DNA of 64,000 nucleotides from Deinococcus arcticus (GTDB lineage: Bacteria > Deinococcota > Deinococci > Deinococcales > Deinococcaceae), in the NCBI RefSeq assembly GCF_003028415.1, contig NZ_PYSV01000007.1, positions 124,001-188,000 on the forward strand. The letters are read 5' to 3'. Below are positions 38,889 to 48,879 of the stretch, in pieces (the first letter of the stretch is position 1; every line of letters starts with the position of its first letter). The position numbers were made by a program, and so were the translations under genes. Under the pieces are notes generated by a model. The model was given only the letters and a program-made list of their open reading frames with translations. It searched no databases and had not been told where the DNA came from.

Positions 38889-39737
38889 CTAGCCGTCCTG
38901 TCCGGGCCGCCAGCCTGGGGGCCGGAGCAGATAATTCAGCCGCTCGCGCCAGGTGCGGGCCGCCTTCACGTCGCGCCACAGGGCGGCGAATTCGTGAAAG
39001 GCCACGCCGACAGGGTGATGGGTGTTGATGTTGTGCACCAGCCCGTAGCGCACCCGCTCGGTTTCGGGCTGAAAGGTGCCCAGCAGGCGGTCCCAGATCA
39101 TCAGGATGCCCGCATAATTCTTGTCCAGGTACACGTCGTTGCTGCCGTGGTGGGCGCGGTGGTGGCTGGGGGTATTGAACACGTACTCAATGGGCCGGGG
39201 CAGGCGCCCAATGCGCTCGGTGTGCACAAAAAACTGGTACAGCAGGTTCCACGACTGCGCCAGCAGCACTGTCCAGGGTTCAAAGCCCAGCAGCGGCAGC
39301 GGCAGCCAGAAGGGCAGCGCCGTCATGGGCACCCAGGTCTGGCGCAGGGCAGTGGACAGGTTGTAGTGCTGGCTGGAATGGTGCACCACATGGCTGGCCC
39401 AGAACAGGCGCACCTCGTGGCTGATCCGGTGAAACCAGTAATACGCAAAGTCGTCCAGAAAGAACAGCAGCACCCACACCCACCACGCGCTGGAGGGCAG
39501 GCGCAGCGGTGTCCACAGGTACAGGGCGGTGTAGATGCCCAGCACCGCCGCCTTCCAGAACACGTTGATCAGCACGTTGCCCAGGCCCATGCTCAGGCTG
39601 GTCAGGGTGTCGCGCACGGCGTAGCCCATTTTCGGCTCACCGCGTTCATCGTGGTCGCCCAGAAAGCGGTAGGCGGCCCACTCAATCAGCAGCGACAGCG
39701 CGAACACCGGAATGGCGCGTTGCAGCAGGTCCATCAT
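38889..39737 (-). CDS. Fatty-acid hydroxylase/sterol desaturase family protein
   Basis: A 282-residue integral membrane di-iron protein. Histidine boxes are visible: WFHRISH, HVVHHSSQHYN and NTPSHHRAHHG, with HNINTHHP close to the C-terminus. Four to five hydrophobic segments precede or separate them. Members hydroxylate or desaturate lipids, carotenoids or fatty acids; the substrate is unknown. The start ATG 39737 overlaps the fadR stop (ATGATGG), so it is coupled to the regulator. This suggests that it acts on fatty acids or acyl-CoA controlled by FadR. Confidence 0.9.
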   Translation of the reverse strand: MMDLLQRAIPVFALSLLIEWAAYRFLGDHDERGEPKMGYAVRDTLTSLSMGLGNVLINVFWKAAVLGIYTALYLWTPLRLPSSAWWVWVLLFFLDDFAYYWFHRISHEVRLFWASHVVHHSSQHYNLSTALRQTWVPMTALPFWLPLPLLGFEPWTVLLAQSWNLLYQFFVHTERIGRLPRPIEYVFNTPSHHRAHHGSNDVYLDKNYAGILMIWDRLLGTFQPETERVRYGLVHNINTHHPVGVAFHEFAALWRDVKAARTWRERLNYLLRPPGWRPGQDG

Positions 39738-40411
39738 GGCTGGGCCCCCGGCCACAGGCGCAGGCTGTCCAGGGCGGTGGTCAGCGCGGCCTGCCGGGCA
39801 GTATCGGGGCCCAGGGCCAGCGCGGCGTGCAGGGCGCGGTAGTGCTCCAGGGCGCGGGCCTGGCGCGCGGTGTCCTGGAAGTACAGGGGCCCGGCCTGGG
39901 TATAGACCTCGTGAAAGGCGCCCAGCAGCAGCGGCGCCAGGGCGTTGCCGCTGCCCTGGGCGGCCAGCATCTGCACTGTCCAGTCAAAGGCGGTAAAGGC
40001 CTGCGGGGCGTCCGGGGTGCCGGGCGTGGGCGGGGCCCCCAGGTGCGCGCGCAGCGGCCCCGGGTCCAGGCGCGCCGAGGCCGCCATCCAGTGCGGCAGC
40101 AGCGCCGCGCGCAGGTCCAGCAGTTGCGGCACCAGCCCGCTCAGGTGTCCGGCACGTGACAGGTGCGCCAGCACCCGCAGGCCGCCCTCCTCGGGGTGGC
40201 ACACGCGCGTGGGCTTGCCCTGGCGAATCTCCAGCAGGCCGTCGCGGGCCAGGCGTTGCAGCGCCTCGCGCAGGGTGGGGCGGGTCACGCCCAGTCCGGC
40301 GGCCAGTTCGCGTTCGGCGGGCAGCAGGCTGCCGGGAGGGTAGGTGCCGTCCAGCAAGCGCGAAAGCAGGGTTTCTTCGGCGTGCAGGGCGGGGCGCAGC
40401 GGCTGGGTCAT
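39734..40411 (-). CDS. fadR: FadR-type fatty-acid-responsive regulator
   Basis: A 225-residue GntR-family protein very like E. coli FadR over its full length. Residues 7-70 are the winged helix: YPPGSLLPAERELAAGLGV, then RPTLREALQRLARDGLLEI and QGKPTRV, matching FadR's PPGTILPAEREL, LREVLQRLARDG and QHGKPTKV. The C-terminal half keeps the FadR_C pattern (AFTAFDWTVQMLAAQGSGNAL). FadR binds DNA and is released by long-chain acyl-CoA. GGAGG precedes ATG 40411, so this gene has a normal leader. A FadR-type operator is at 40443-40459. It is co-transcribed with the desaturase. Confidence 0.85.
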   Translation of the reverse strand: MTQPLRPALHAEETLLSRLLDGTYPPGSLLPAERELAAGLGVTRPTLREALQRLARDGLLEIRQGKPTRVCHPEEGGLRVLAHLSRAGHLSGLVPQLLDLRAALLPHWMAASARLDPGPLRAHLGAPPTPGTPDAPQAFTAFDWTVQMLAAQGSGNALAPLLLGAFHEVYTQAGPLYFQDTARQARALEHYRALHAALALGPDTARQAALTTALDSLRLWPGAQP

Positions 40412-40442
40412 GCGGGGCCTCCGGGGGACGGGCAAAGTGGTC

Positions 40443-40459
40443 AGTGGTCTGACCAGTTT
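40443..40459. promoter_or_regulatory. FadR-type operator between fadR and lysA
   Basis: AGTGGTCTGACCAGTTT holds the perfect palindrome TGGTCTGACCA (40445-40455), close to the E. coli FadR site core TGGTCNGACCA with flanking AACTGG on the minus strand. It lies 32-48 bases upstream of fadR, so autoregulation is likely. It also lies just upstream of the lysA promoter region. An extra half site, GTGGTC, sits next to it at 40437-40442. Confidence 0.8.
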
Positions 40460-40490
40460 GGGTGGTGGGCGCGTGGCTGTCAAGCCCCGC

Positions 40491-40496
40491 TACACT
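40491..40496 (+). promoter_or_regulatory. -10 element of lysA
   Basis: TACACT, seven bases before ATG 40504, without a ribosome binding site. Confidence 0.75.
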
Positions 40497-40503
40497 CGCC
40501 CCC

Positions 40504-41649
40504 ATGAGTCTGCCTGACGCCGCCCTGCACGCCGCCGCCCAAACCTACGGCACGCCGCTGTATGTCTACGACGCCGCCGAACTGGACGCCGCGCTGGCCC
40601 GAGTGCGCGCCGCCTTTGGGAACGCCCGGGTGCACTACGCCATGAAGGCCAACCCCAACCTGACCCTGCTGCGGCGCCTGCAGGCGGCGGGGGTAGGCTT
40701 CGAGTGCGTGAGCACCGGCGAACTGGCGCGCGCCGCCCACATTGGGGCGCGGGGCGAGCACGTGCTGGTCAATGGTCCGGCCAAAACCGAGGCTGAATAC
40801 CGGCTGGGCGGCGAACTGGGCGCCACCTTTATCCTGGACCGCGAAGAGGAGGTGGGGTTGCTGCCGCCTGCCGCCCGCGTGCTGGTGCGGGTCAATCCGG
40901 CCCTGAAGGTCAGCACCCACGACCACCTTGCCACCGGGTCGGCCAGCAGCAAATTTGGAGTCACGCCCGACCAGACGCCCAGGATTCTGGCGGCGCTGCG
41001 CGGCGCGGGGCACACTGCGCTGGGCCTGCACGTGCATATCGGCAGTGCCATCCGCAACGCCGGGGACTTCACGGCCGCCTTTGCCCGGCTGCGCGACCTG
41101 CGCGCGCACACTGGCCCCCTGGCCGTGCTGGATGCTGGGGGCGGCTGGAGCCTGGACGCCGATCTGCACGGCATTGCGCGCGAAGCCCACGCGGCAGCGG
41201 CGGCGTACGGCGCCCAGCTGTGGGTGGAACCGGGCCGCTATCTGGTGGCCGGGGCCGGCACGCTGCTCACGCGCGTGGTGGGCACCAAGGTCACCGGCCG
41301 CCCCTTTGCGCTGGTGGACGCCGGCATGACCGAACTGCTGCGCCCCATGCTCTACAGCGCGCAGCACCCGGTGCGACCGCTGTGGGAGCGCCCCGGCGTG
41401 GGCCCCTGGGATCTGGCCGGGCCCGCGTGTGAAAGCGGCGACATCCTGGCGCGGAACGTGCCGTTGCCCGCGCCCCAGAGCGGCGACCTGCTGGCCATTG
41501 GCGAAGCCGGGGCCTACGGCGCCGCCATGAGCAGCACCTACCTCACGCGCGCCCGCCCGGCCGAGGTGCTGTATGCGGCCGGCGAATGGACCGTCATTCG
41601 CCGCCGCGAGACCCCGCAGGCGATCTGGGCGCTGGAGGAGGCAGAGTAG
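40504..41649 (+). CDS. lysA: Diaminopimelate decarboxylase
   Basis: LysA makes lysine from meso-diaminopimelate. PLP-binding Lys48 (HYAMKANPN), the stretch FGVTPDQ, HVHIGSAI, DAGGGW, EPGRYLVA and the dimer-interface active-site segment ACESGDILA (near 314) are all there. The protein has 381 residues. The start is set by its -10 element. It diverges from fadR. In Deinococcus the cell-wall diamine is ornithine, so diaminopimelate here may serve lysine synthesis only, or LysA may act on a related substrate; that is inference. Confidence 0.9.
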   Translation: MSLPDAALHAAAQTYGTPLYVYDAAELDAALARVRAAFGNARVHYAMKANPNLTLLRRLQAAGVGFECVSTGELARAAHIGARGEHVLVNGPAKTEAEYRLGGELGATFILDREEEVGLLPPAARVLVRVNPALKVSTHDHLATGSASSKFGVTPDQTPRILAALRGAGHTALGLHVHIGSAIRNAGDFTAAFARLRDLRAHTGPLAVLDAGGGWSLDADLHGIAREAHAAAAAYGAQLWVEPGRYLVAGAGTLLTRVVGTKVTGRPFALVDAGMTELLRPMLYSAQHPVRPLWERPGVGPWDLAGPACESGDILARNVPLPAPQSGDLLAIGEAGAYGAAMSSTYLTRARPAEVLYAAGEWTVIRRRETPQAIWALEEAE

Positions 41650-41715
41650 AACGCGGCGAAGCGAGCGAATGATGTGCTGTCACTCCTGCGCCATCGTCCG
41701 CTGAACGTCGCACGT

Positions 41716-42276
41716 TCACTGACAGTTATTGACTGCGCGCAGCGCGTCTTTAAAGCCGCGTGTTGAAAAGGTGTAATCCAGCGAAGATGCTTCCCGACGC
41801 AGCACGCGCATCACGATCTTTGAGGAGGCGTTTTTGAACGCGGCGAACACAATGTCGTCACGGGCAATGTCGAAAGCAAGGGCAGTTGCATCGGGCTCGT
41901 CATCTACCAGCGTGCCCTGGGTTGGAATGGTTTTGGCTTGCTGGCTGTCCACCCGGTACATCAGATTGGGGCCTTTGCCGGTGTCCAGTTGATCATCGCT
42001 GAGCAGCACGTTTTTGGTGTCCAGAAACGCATCAATACGTCCTGAACGGCAGTAGAAAATCATCATTGTTTCTGCGGCTGTATCATTCACTTCAGTCACA
42101 AAAATTCGGCTCTGGTTCTGGTCAGTCATGGCATCAAAGGACCTGGAGTAGTAGACATTAGTTCCAGGAATACGGACAATCTCTGCCGATGCAAGAGAAC
42201 CAAGGGTCAGTAACCCCACGGAAAAAAGAGTTCGCACAGAAAAGAGTGTAATGAGTCTGTGCGGTCTGCGCTGCAC
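41716..42276 (-). CDS. Secreted hypothetical protein, 186 residues
   Basis: I do not recognise a family. A signal peptide of about 31 residues (ending SLASA) precedes a beta-rich domain with two Cys (FYCRSG near 76, NNCQ at the C-terminus). It is much AT-richer than surrounding genes, which suggests acquisition. GTG 42276 is used as start; the upstream sequence is AT-rich but no clear signal stands out. Confidence 0.6.
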   Translation of the reverse strand: MQRRPHRLITLFSVRTLFSVGLLTLGSLASAEIVRIPGTNVYYSRSFDAMTDQNQSRIFVTEVNDTAAETMMIFYCRSGRIDAFLDTKNVLLSDDQLDTGKGPNLMYRVDSQQAKTIPTQGTLVDDEPDATALAFDIARDDIVFAAFKNASSKIVMRVLRREASSLDYTFSTRGFKDALRAVNNCQ

Positions 42277-42402
42277 ATTTTGTTATGTGTATCGGGTGAC
42301 TACCAGTCAAAACTTCTGGTACCCATGAAAAAGTTAGCTCCTGTAGGGTGTTTCTGTGACACACATGCGGTGCCAAGCTTCAAGGGCCGCTTACACTGAG
42401 GC

Positions 42403-42816
42403 ATGGCGGGTCGGAAGAAGGTCTTGTGGATTCTTGGGCTGATTCTTCTTGCTGTTATCCTTGGCGGCTTCCTGACATTCCGATCAGGTGAGCAGAACTC
42501 TGTCCTGTACGACCTAGGGATTGAACGCGGCGGAAGTGAAGTCCTCTGCAGCAACGGCCCCGGCCCTCTGGTGTTCTCCGGGACGTCCCAATCTCGCTTT
42601 TCAGCTGACATCAAGCGCGCCATGATCCAGAATGCGGCCCGCTTTCAGGCCACTTTGTCGGTGTGGCGTCCAGCCCAGGCGTTGGGCACGCTCTCTGGAG
42701 AAGAAGCCGACTGGACCCGAGGAGACCAGCGGTACGTGGTGCGCTTGGTGGCGCCTCAGTTCACGGACGAGGACGCCACCATCTGCCTTTTTGAAAGGCC
42801 TGACACGACGCCGTGA
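42403..42816 (+). CDS. Single-pass membrane hypothetical protein, 137 residues
   Basis: Residues 6-26 (VLWILGLILLAVILGGFL) form an N-terminal anchor; the rest is an extracytoplasmic domain with two Cys (VLCSNGPG, TICLFER), possibly a disulfide. No known family recognised. The start ATG 42403 follows TACACT (42392-42397) by five bases, no ribosome binding site, so the gene seems active. Family 1 repeat C lies 85 bases past the stop. Confidence 0.6.
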   Translation: MAGRKKVLWILGLILLAVILGGFLTFRSGEQNSVLYDLGIERGGSEVLCSNGPGPLVFSGTSQSRFSADIKRAMIQNAARFQATLSVWRPAQALGTLSGEEADWTRGDQRYVVRLVAPQFTDEDATICLFERPDTTP

Positions 42817-42900
42817 GATGACATGGTGGACTTGACCCGCGCACCGTGAAAGGGAGTCAGGTCCCACCTGGGAAAGTCTCGCCGCTGACCCACTGGGTCT

Positions 42901-43042
42901 GATACGGAGTGCCGTCCATTTCCGTAACATCCGGGAAAGAGCCGGATGTTCCTCCAATTTCCGGAACTTCGTCTCTTTTCCTGCTTCCTCCGGTCGGAAC
43001 AATTCCGTAACACATGACGGAATTGTTCGGAACTCGTATGAG
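42901..43042 (+). repeat. Family 1 small non-coding repeat, copy C
   Basis: The best-preserved copy. Left part: GATACGGAGTGCCGTCCATT, then the small hairpin CATCCGG/CCGGATG (42928-42948). Right part: GAACAATTCCGT and ACGGAATTGTTC form a perfect 12-pair stem around eight bases (43000-43031), then TCGTATGAG. Copies A and B show the same order. Coding frames inside the repeats are not shared, so the structure rather than a protein seems to be kept. Confidence 0.8.
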
Positions 43043-43111
43043 AGCGTTATAAACACCTGAAGCGATCGTGAGCCAGGCAGAGCAGAGGGCCACCTGTAGC
43101 AGCCCTCCACC

Positions 43112-43495
43112 TCACTGGGTGGGGAACAGGACGCTCAATGCACGGGCAAGCTCAGGCAAAGGGAGCTCAGAATGCCCAAAGGACACCGCGCAGCCTTTCG
43201 CCCGCATCAGTGAGGCCATGGCAGGCCTGTAGTTCAGATACAGCGCCGTGCCGCTGAGTTCGTAGGACTGAATCACATCCAGAAACTCGACGCTGCTGGT
43301 ATGGCGGTAGATCACGTGGCCCGGGAGTGCGGGCACGCTCCTGAGCTCAATCAGGCTGGTGGTTTTCCCGGGATCGTCGCACAGGGACACGAAGACCTCG
43401 CCATCACCCTGAAGGCCGGCCACCGCGGCGTGGGCTGTAAAGCCAGTGTAGGCGTGCTGTTCAGGATGCAGCCCCAGAAGTCGCCTGACGTTCAC
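43112..43495 (-). CDS. Hypothetical protein, 127 residues, divergent from the DUF4253 gene
   Basis: I do not recognise a family. A soluble protein with no signal peptide, mixed alpha/beta in feel (GEVFVSLCDD, ALYLNYRPAMASLMRAKG). The start is GTG 43495 because TACACT (43507-43502) lies six bases upstream. Its start is 47 bases from the divergent DUF4253 gene, so the pair may be functionally linked. Confidence 0.55.
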   Translation of the reverse strand: MNVRRLLGLHPEQHAYTGFTAHAAVAGLQGDGEVFVSLCDDPGKTTSLIELRSVPALPGHVIYRHTSSVEFLDVIQSYELSGTALYLNYRPAMASLMRAKGCAVSFGHSELPLPELARALSVLFPTQ

Positions 43496-43501
43496 ATGGC
43501 C

Positions 43502-43537
43502 AGTGTATAAGGCGCCTCCTCTTGTGCCATTTATGCT
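43502..43537. promoter_or_regulatory. Back-to-back leaderless promoters
   Basis: Two -10 elements face away from each other: TACACT (43507-43502, minus) serving the 127-residue gene, and TATGCT (43532-43537, plus) five bases before ATG 43543. Only 24 bases separate them, so the two -35 regions must overlap and the two genes are likely co-regulated. Confidence 0.65.
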
Positions 43538-43542
43538 GACGT

Positions 43543-44307
43543 ATGCAGCCGCTTCCTTCCGTCCTCGCTGGCCAACCGACGCTTGGCAACGTGCAGGAGG
43601 TCGTCTTTCAGAGCCACATCGTGCTCACGTTCAGCGTCGCGGGTCAGGAAGCACTGCCCGTGTGGCAGCAGCTGACCGAGCAGCATGGTGACACGGGGCT
43701 GTGGCCCGTCATCACTGGACCCCGGCCGTTCGCTCCAAGCCGGGTTACGCCAGTGTCCTTTGCAGGTAACCTCCAGGGTCCTGACCTCATCGCCCATTGG
43801 CTCGTGGGAGAACAGGAGGATCCCGAGCTCGTGACGGAGATTGGACCTCTGGTCCTCAGCCTGGAGGAAGCGCAGCAGCATGCTGGCAGCGTGGCGCAGG
43901 ACGCGCTGGTCCCCGCGTCCTGGCAGGAGGGGGTCGTCAGCAACCAGGACTGGCGGACCCGGCAGCCTTACCCCCAGGTGTTTCTGGCGTTGGTGCCCAC
44001 GCAGGCGACCTGGGACGCCCCCACCTGGTTGGGGTTTGGGCGGTTCAATGGCTGTCCGCTCCCGGCCGAGCATCACGCCGTGCTGAAGTACTGGCACGAC
44101 CAGTACAGCCTGCAGGTCATGTGCGTCACAGAAGACATGGTGGAATGTCGGGTGGAGCGCCCACCGACCGAAGCGGCCCAGGCGCTTGTGCTCGCCACCG
44201 AGCAGTTTGCGTACTGCCCTGACCTCGTTCATCAAGGCTGTGGGAGCGTGACTGAACTGGCGGGAGGGTTACTGCGCAGTCCCACATGGTCGTTCTGGTG
44301 GGATTGA
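43543..44307 (+). CDS. DUF4253 domain protein
   Basis: A 254-residue protein whose C-terminal half (about 140-254) matches DUF4253: WLGFGRFNGCPLPAEHHAVLKYWHDQY, then QFAYCPDLVHQG and a final SFWWD. The N-terminal half may be variable. DUF4253 proteins are often found near immunity or accessory genes, but the biochemical role is unknown. No toxin gene lies beside it here. The start is set by TATGCT. Confidence 0.8.
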   Translation: MQPLPSVLAGQPTLGNVQEVVFQSHIVLTFSVAGQEALPVWQQLTEQHGDTGLWPVITGPRPFAPSRVTPVSFAGNLQGPDLIAHWLVGEQEDPELVTEIGPLVLSLEEAQQHAGSVAQDALVPASWQEGVVSNQDWRTRQPYPQVFLALVPTQATWDAPTWLGFGRFNGCPLPAEHHAVLKYWHDQYSLQVMCVTEDMVECRVERPPTEAAQALVLATEQFAYCPDLVHQGCGSVTELAGGLLRSPTWSFWWD

Positions 44308-44471
44308 GAGCGTTCACCTTCTTCGTGTCGCCCTTAAGCGCCGTCTGCCGAGTTGTGACTGGTCTTCAGGTGTACCGGTTGTCCCGTTCAAGCTCTTGGC
44401 TCCAGGTCCGTTCATGGTGGCTATAGACGGTGGGACTCAACAGATTTTTTGCCGTCTCTCTTCCTCAGGCC

Positions 44472-44499
44472 GCGGGCGAGTCACTTTCGACTCGCCCGC
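44472..44499 (+). terminator. Strong hairpin after the DUF4253 gene
   Basis: GCGGGCGAGTC (44472-44482) and GACTCGCCCGC (44489-44499) form a perfect 11-pair stem with loop ACTTTC. It has no T-run. It lies 165 bases past the stop, just before the family 2 repeat. Nothing else is seen in 44308-44471. Confidence 0.55.
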
Positions 44500-44521
44500 T
44501 CTCCTGAAAGCGCTCCTGCTG

Positions 44522-44620
44522 AAGGACGTTGCACCTCACGGTGCGACTTTTCAGGAGGGTACCGAAAAGTCTCCACGCCCGGTGCAACGTCCTTTTTTCG
44601 AGACTCGCTCTGCTCGGTTG
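44522..44620 (+). repeat. Family 2 hairpin repeat, copy 1
   Basis: Outer arms AAGGACGTTGCACC (44522-44535) and GGTGCAACGTCCTT (44581-44594) are a perfect 14-pair stem. An inner stem pairs GACTTTTC (44545-44552) with GAAAAGTC (44564-44571). TTTTTT follows the outer arm, so it works as a terminator on the plus strand. The tail (TCGAGACTCGCTCTGCTCGG) is shared with copy 2 at 48880-48978, which has the opposite orientation. The inner pair T-A here is G-C there, a compensating change. Confidence 0.85.
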
Positions 44621-44644
44621 GTCCGGGGCTTGGCAGTGACCTGC

Positions 44645-45289
44645 TTAGAAGCTGCTGCTGCCGCCCACGCGCACGCCCTGGTAATAGGCGTAAGCCGCGC
44701 TGTAACACGCCGGGCGCGCGTACCAGCTCTTGGCGGCGCAGATGGCCTTCATGTTCGTGTGGAACACCTCGTCGCTGGTTTTGCGGTTGGCGTCGGTGCG
44801 CTGATACACCTTCAGGTTGCGGTAGGCGAAGTCATGCACGTTGCACGCGGGGCGGAAGTCCTCGCGGTAGCCCAGGCCTAGGCCGTCGGGCGCGCTGCAG
44901 CCGTCGCGGCCCCAGTCCAGGCCGGTGTAGGGCGCCGCTGTGCCGGCGTAGGCGCTGTACTGGCTGTTGTAGTTGCTCACGGTGCCCCAGCCCACGCGCT
45001 TGATGTACGCGAGGCGGTCACTGGCGTAGTCCAGCCCGGTGAGCGCCGGCACCTGCGGCAGGGTCAGGGCGGTGGGGCGCTCGCCGTACGCTTCCTGCAG
45101 CGCGGTGAGCAGGCCCGGGTCGTTGCCGTAGCGCGCCAGGATGGCCTGACTTTCCGCGTCCTGCAGTTCAGGGCGGGCCGCGTAGGCACTCACCGCGCTG
45201 TCGGCGGCGCCCTGCGCGGTGGGGGTGGTCTGGCCGCAAGCGGCAAGCAAGGCAGAGAGGAAGACGGCGGGAACCAGGGTTCTACGCAT
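44645..45289 (-). CDS. Secreted phospholipase A2-like lipoprotein
   Basis: A 214-residue protein. Lipobox LAAC with Cys18. The C-terminal domain matches prokaryotic phospholipase A2: DGCSAPDG (129-136), the catalytic dyad [11 protein letters not shown] with His152-Asp153, and Asp173 in KTSDEVF. Cys131, Cys149, Cys184 and Cys195 may form disulfides. It would release fatty acids from phospholipids outside the cell. The ATG follows AAGGAG, so it has a leader, with AT-rich promoter sequence upstream (45330-45390) that contains inverted repeats CATTCT/AGAATG. Confidence 0.86.
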   Translation of the reverse strand: MRRTLVPAVFLSALLAACGQTTPTAQGAADSAVSAYAARPELQDAESQAILARYGNDPGLLTALQEAYGERPTALTLPQVPALTGLDYASDRLAYIKRVGWGTVSNYNSQYSAYAGTAAPYTGLDWGRDGCSAPDGLGLGYREDFRPACNVHDFAYRNLKVYQRTDANRKTSDEVFHTNMKAICAAKSWYARPACYSAAYAYYQGVRVGGSSSF

Positions 45290-45472
45290 AACGGACTCCT
45301 TGTCAAGCAGCGGTGGGTTGTGGTGCGTCTTTCATTCTAAGAACAACTGTCAGCAGAATGTCTAGAACCCGAGTCTAAAAATTCACAGTTCGCTCAGGGC
45401 CTGCGCCGGTTCCCGCGCGCCTCCCTGTGGCCGCATCGGCGGGGATCGCGCACGCGGCGGGTATCATGGCGC

Positions 45473-46069
<597 letters not shown>

Positions 46070-46306
46070 GGGAGGGGCAGGCCTGTGGGGCAGGGCCCCT
46101 GTTTTAGCCCAGAAGAGCCCGCTTACTTCACTTCACGCCATACCCGATAAATATTTCTTCACGTGCCTCTCATGAATACTGGAGCCGGGTCCGGGACCAT
46201 GAACGCTGGCGCGCCGCACGGGCGCGGTTTCGGGTCTTTCCTCCCCCAGCGGCATCCTGGACGTGCGTGGCAGCGTCCGCTTTTTCGTTTCGTGGAGTGA
46301 CACAAC
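46070..46306 (+). other. Leader region of terC
   Basis: A 237-base gap with an AT-rich stretch (GATAAATATTT near 46148) that may hold the terC promoter, leaving a leader of about 140 bases. The leader has GC-rich inverted sequence (CCGGGTCCGGGACC near 46190). I looked for the manganese (yybP-ykoY) riboswitch that often precedes terC genes and did not find its conserved parts. Confidence 0.4.
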
Positions 46307-47080
<774 letters not shown>

Positions 47081-47108
47081 ACAGACGCCAGCTTATTCCC
47101 GCCCCACC

Positions 47109-47135
47109 CGCCCCCGCCCCGTCGCGGGGGCGTTT
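47109..47135 (+). terminator. Terminator of terC
   Basis: CGCCCCCG (47109-47116) and CGGGGGCG (47125-47132) form an eight-pair GC stem followed by TTT, 29 bases past the terC stop. Confidence 0.75.
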
Positions 47136-47217
47136 GCGGTGTGTCCACTGGCCGCGCGGCCCCACGGCAGGTCAGTCATGGGCTAGCATGGGCCCGCCTG
47201 AAGGAGAGGCCCACGTT

Positions 47218-47472
47218 GTGCCTGTCACCCGCCTGGAAATCTGTACCGAACACCTCAGCATCGATCAGCGTGAAGAACTGCTGGACGCCGTCTGGACTGC
47301 TCTGCGCATCAGTCCTGGGATGGTCACGGCCGACGGCAATGTGGAACTGGTGCTCGCGCAGTGCGGCGGCGTACGCCCCGAGGACACGCCGCTGGTGCGT
47401 GTGAACGACCTGGAATACCGCAATGTCACCCCGGACCGCCTCGTGACCCTGATGAGACGCTGGGTGCGGTAG
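47218..47472 (+). CDS. Small NuoE-like thioredoxin-fold protein
   Basis: An 84-residue protein. It resembles the C-terminal half of the NADH dehydrogenase subunit NuoE: TADGNVELVLAQCGGVRPED, then PLVRVNDLEYRNVTPDRL, parallel to NuoE's GxxxLExxxCLGAC and VxxxxYxxLTPE. Of the four cluster Cys only one (Cys in AQCGG) seems kept, so it probably has no [2Fe-2S] cluster. AAGGAGA lies ten bases before the GTG. A (2Fe-2S) ferredoxin-like relict is another possible reading. Confidence 0.6.
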   Translation: MPVTRLEICTEHLSIDQREELLDAVWTALRISPGMVTADGNVELVLAQCGGVRPEDTPLVRVNDLEYRNVTPDRLVTLMRRWVR

Positions 47473-47522
47473 CGCGCCCAGTCGGCCCGTTCAGCCGCCG
47501 GCACAGGCAGTCCGGGGTCGCC

Positions 47523-48788
47523 TCAGCGGCCGGCCGCGCCGTTGCCCGCGCGGTCCAGCGCCTCCAGGGCCGCTTCCAGCGCGCTGTCCTGGCCACTCTG
47601 GGTCAGCCGGGTCAGGTCGGTGGGGGCCAGCAGGTCGGGCTGCACGCGCTCGGGCAGGGGGCGGTCGTCTGGGCCATACGCGCGCAGAATGGTCACTGCC
47701 ACCACGCCGCCGTCGGGCAGGTCGCGGAAGATCACGCCGCTGTTGCCCACGCCCCGGGTGGGTTCGCCCACCGCCAGCACCCCTGCACGCTGCGCGTAGA
47801 AGGTAAACACCTCGGCGCACGACGCGGTGCTGGGCCCCACCAGCACGGCCGCCGGGCCGGCCCAGACCGCGCTGCCGGCCGCGCGCTGGCGGTCACCGGG
47901 CCGGGCTTCCTCGCCGCCCCGGCCGGCATAGACCGAGCCCCCCAGCTGATAGCGGGTGCGGTATTCCACGGGCCCAAACACGCTGGCCGCCGCCACGCAT
48001 TCCGCCAGGCTGCCGCCGCCGTTGTAGCGCAGGTCCACGATCAGGGCGCGCGCGCCCTGTGCCTGGGCGTCGCGCACCCGCGCCAGAAACAGCTCCGAGG
48101 CGTCACTGGGCAGAAAACTGGGGTAGGTGATCAGGGCCACGCGGCCATCCGCCCCGGTCCACGACAGCGTGGGCTCGTCGCGGGCCTGCAGGCGGGCGGG
48201 GCTGAGGGTCACGCGGCGTTCGGCCTGCCCTGCCCGGTGCACCGTGACTGTGATGGGGCCCCCCGCCCGTTCCAGCCGCACGAACTCGGTGGGGCCCACC
48301 GGGGCGTTCTGGCCGTCCCGCTTGCCAGCCGCCTCGCCCTCCACGGTCGTGATCAGGTCAAAGACGCGCAGCCCGGCCTGCCCGGCGGGGCTACGGGGCA
48401 TCACCGACACCACCAGCAGGCCGCCCTCCACCCGCGTGACCCGCGCACCCGTGCGGCTGACGGCCGCGCCGCGCTGAATCTCGCGCAGGCGCTCGGCCGC
48501 TTCGGGGTCGCGCACGTTCGTATGAGCGTCGCCGTAGGCCGTGAACAGCTCGGTCAGCACCGCCCGGCCCGTGTCGTAGGAGCAGGCGTCGCCCTCCGGC
48601 GCGCAGCGTTCGGCCAGCTGCGCGGCGTAGGTGCGGCTCAGGTCGTCCAGGTTGGCGGTGGACCAGCCGAAATAGCGCTCGCGCACGCTCTCGGTGGCTG
48701 CGCGGAACAGGTCGGTGGCGGGGCTGGCCTGGGCCGCCGCCAGAGTCAGCAGCGTGGTGGCCAGCAGACGGCGCAGGGTGTGGGGCAC
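47523..48788 (-). CDS. Exported S41-family serine peptidase
   Basis: A 421-residue protein of the S41 (C-terminal processing/tricorn-like) family with a signal peptide (ending AQA). A PDZ-like segment covers about 115-160 ([30 protein letters not shown]). The catalytic core has [15 protein letters not shown] near 250 and the Ser in STASCAEVF near 315; the Lys expected three or four residues on is not obvious, so the dyad should be checked. Its start is GTG 48788, with TAGCCT (48800-48795) six bases upstream. Confidence 0.85.
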   Translation of the reverse strand: MPHTLRRLLATTLLTLAAAQASPATDLFRAATESVRERYFGWSTANLDDLSRTYAAQLAERCAPEGDACSYDTGRAVLTELFTAYGDAHTNVRDPEAAERLREIQRGAAVSRTGARVTRVEGGLLVVSVMPRSPAGQAGLRVFDLITTVEGEAAGKRDGQNAPVGPTEFVRLERAGGPITVTVHRAGQAERRVTLSPARLQARDEPTLSWTGADGRVALITYPSFLPSDASELFLARVRDAQAQGARALIVDLRYNGGGSLAECVAAASVFGPVEYRTRYQLGGSVYAGRGGEEARPGDRQRAAGSAVWAGPAAVLVGPSTASCAEVFTFYAQRAGVLAVGEPTRGVGNSGVIFRDLPDGGVVAVTILRAYGPDDRPLPERVQPDLLAPTDLTRLTQSGQDSALEAALEALDRAGNGAAGR

Positions 48789-48879
48789 CCCTTCAGGCTA
48801 CGGCAGGGCCGCGCGCCCAAGGGGGGGCCAGGCACCTTCGGGGCCCGGCACCTAAGTAGCTCGCTGTTGATCTTTAGAT

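Noticed and set aside
46070..46306. Manganese (yybP-ykoY) riboswitch before terC
   Set aside because: This RNA is common before terC genes, but the conserved loop sequences were not found.
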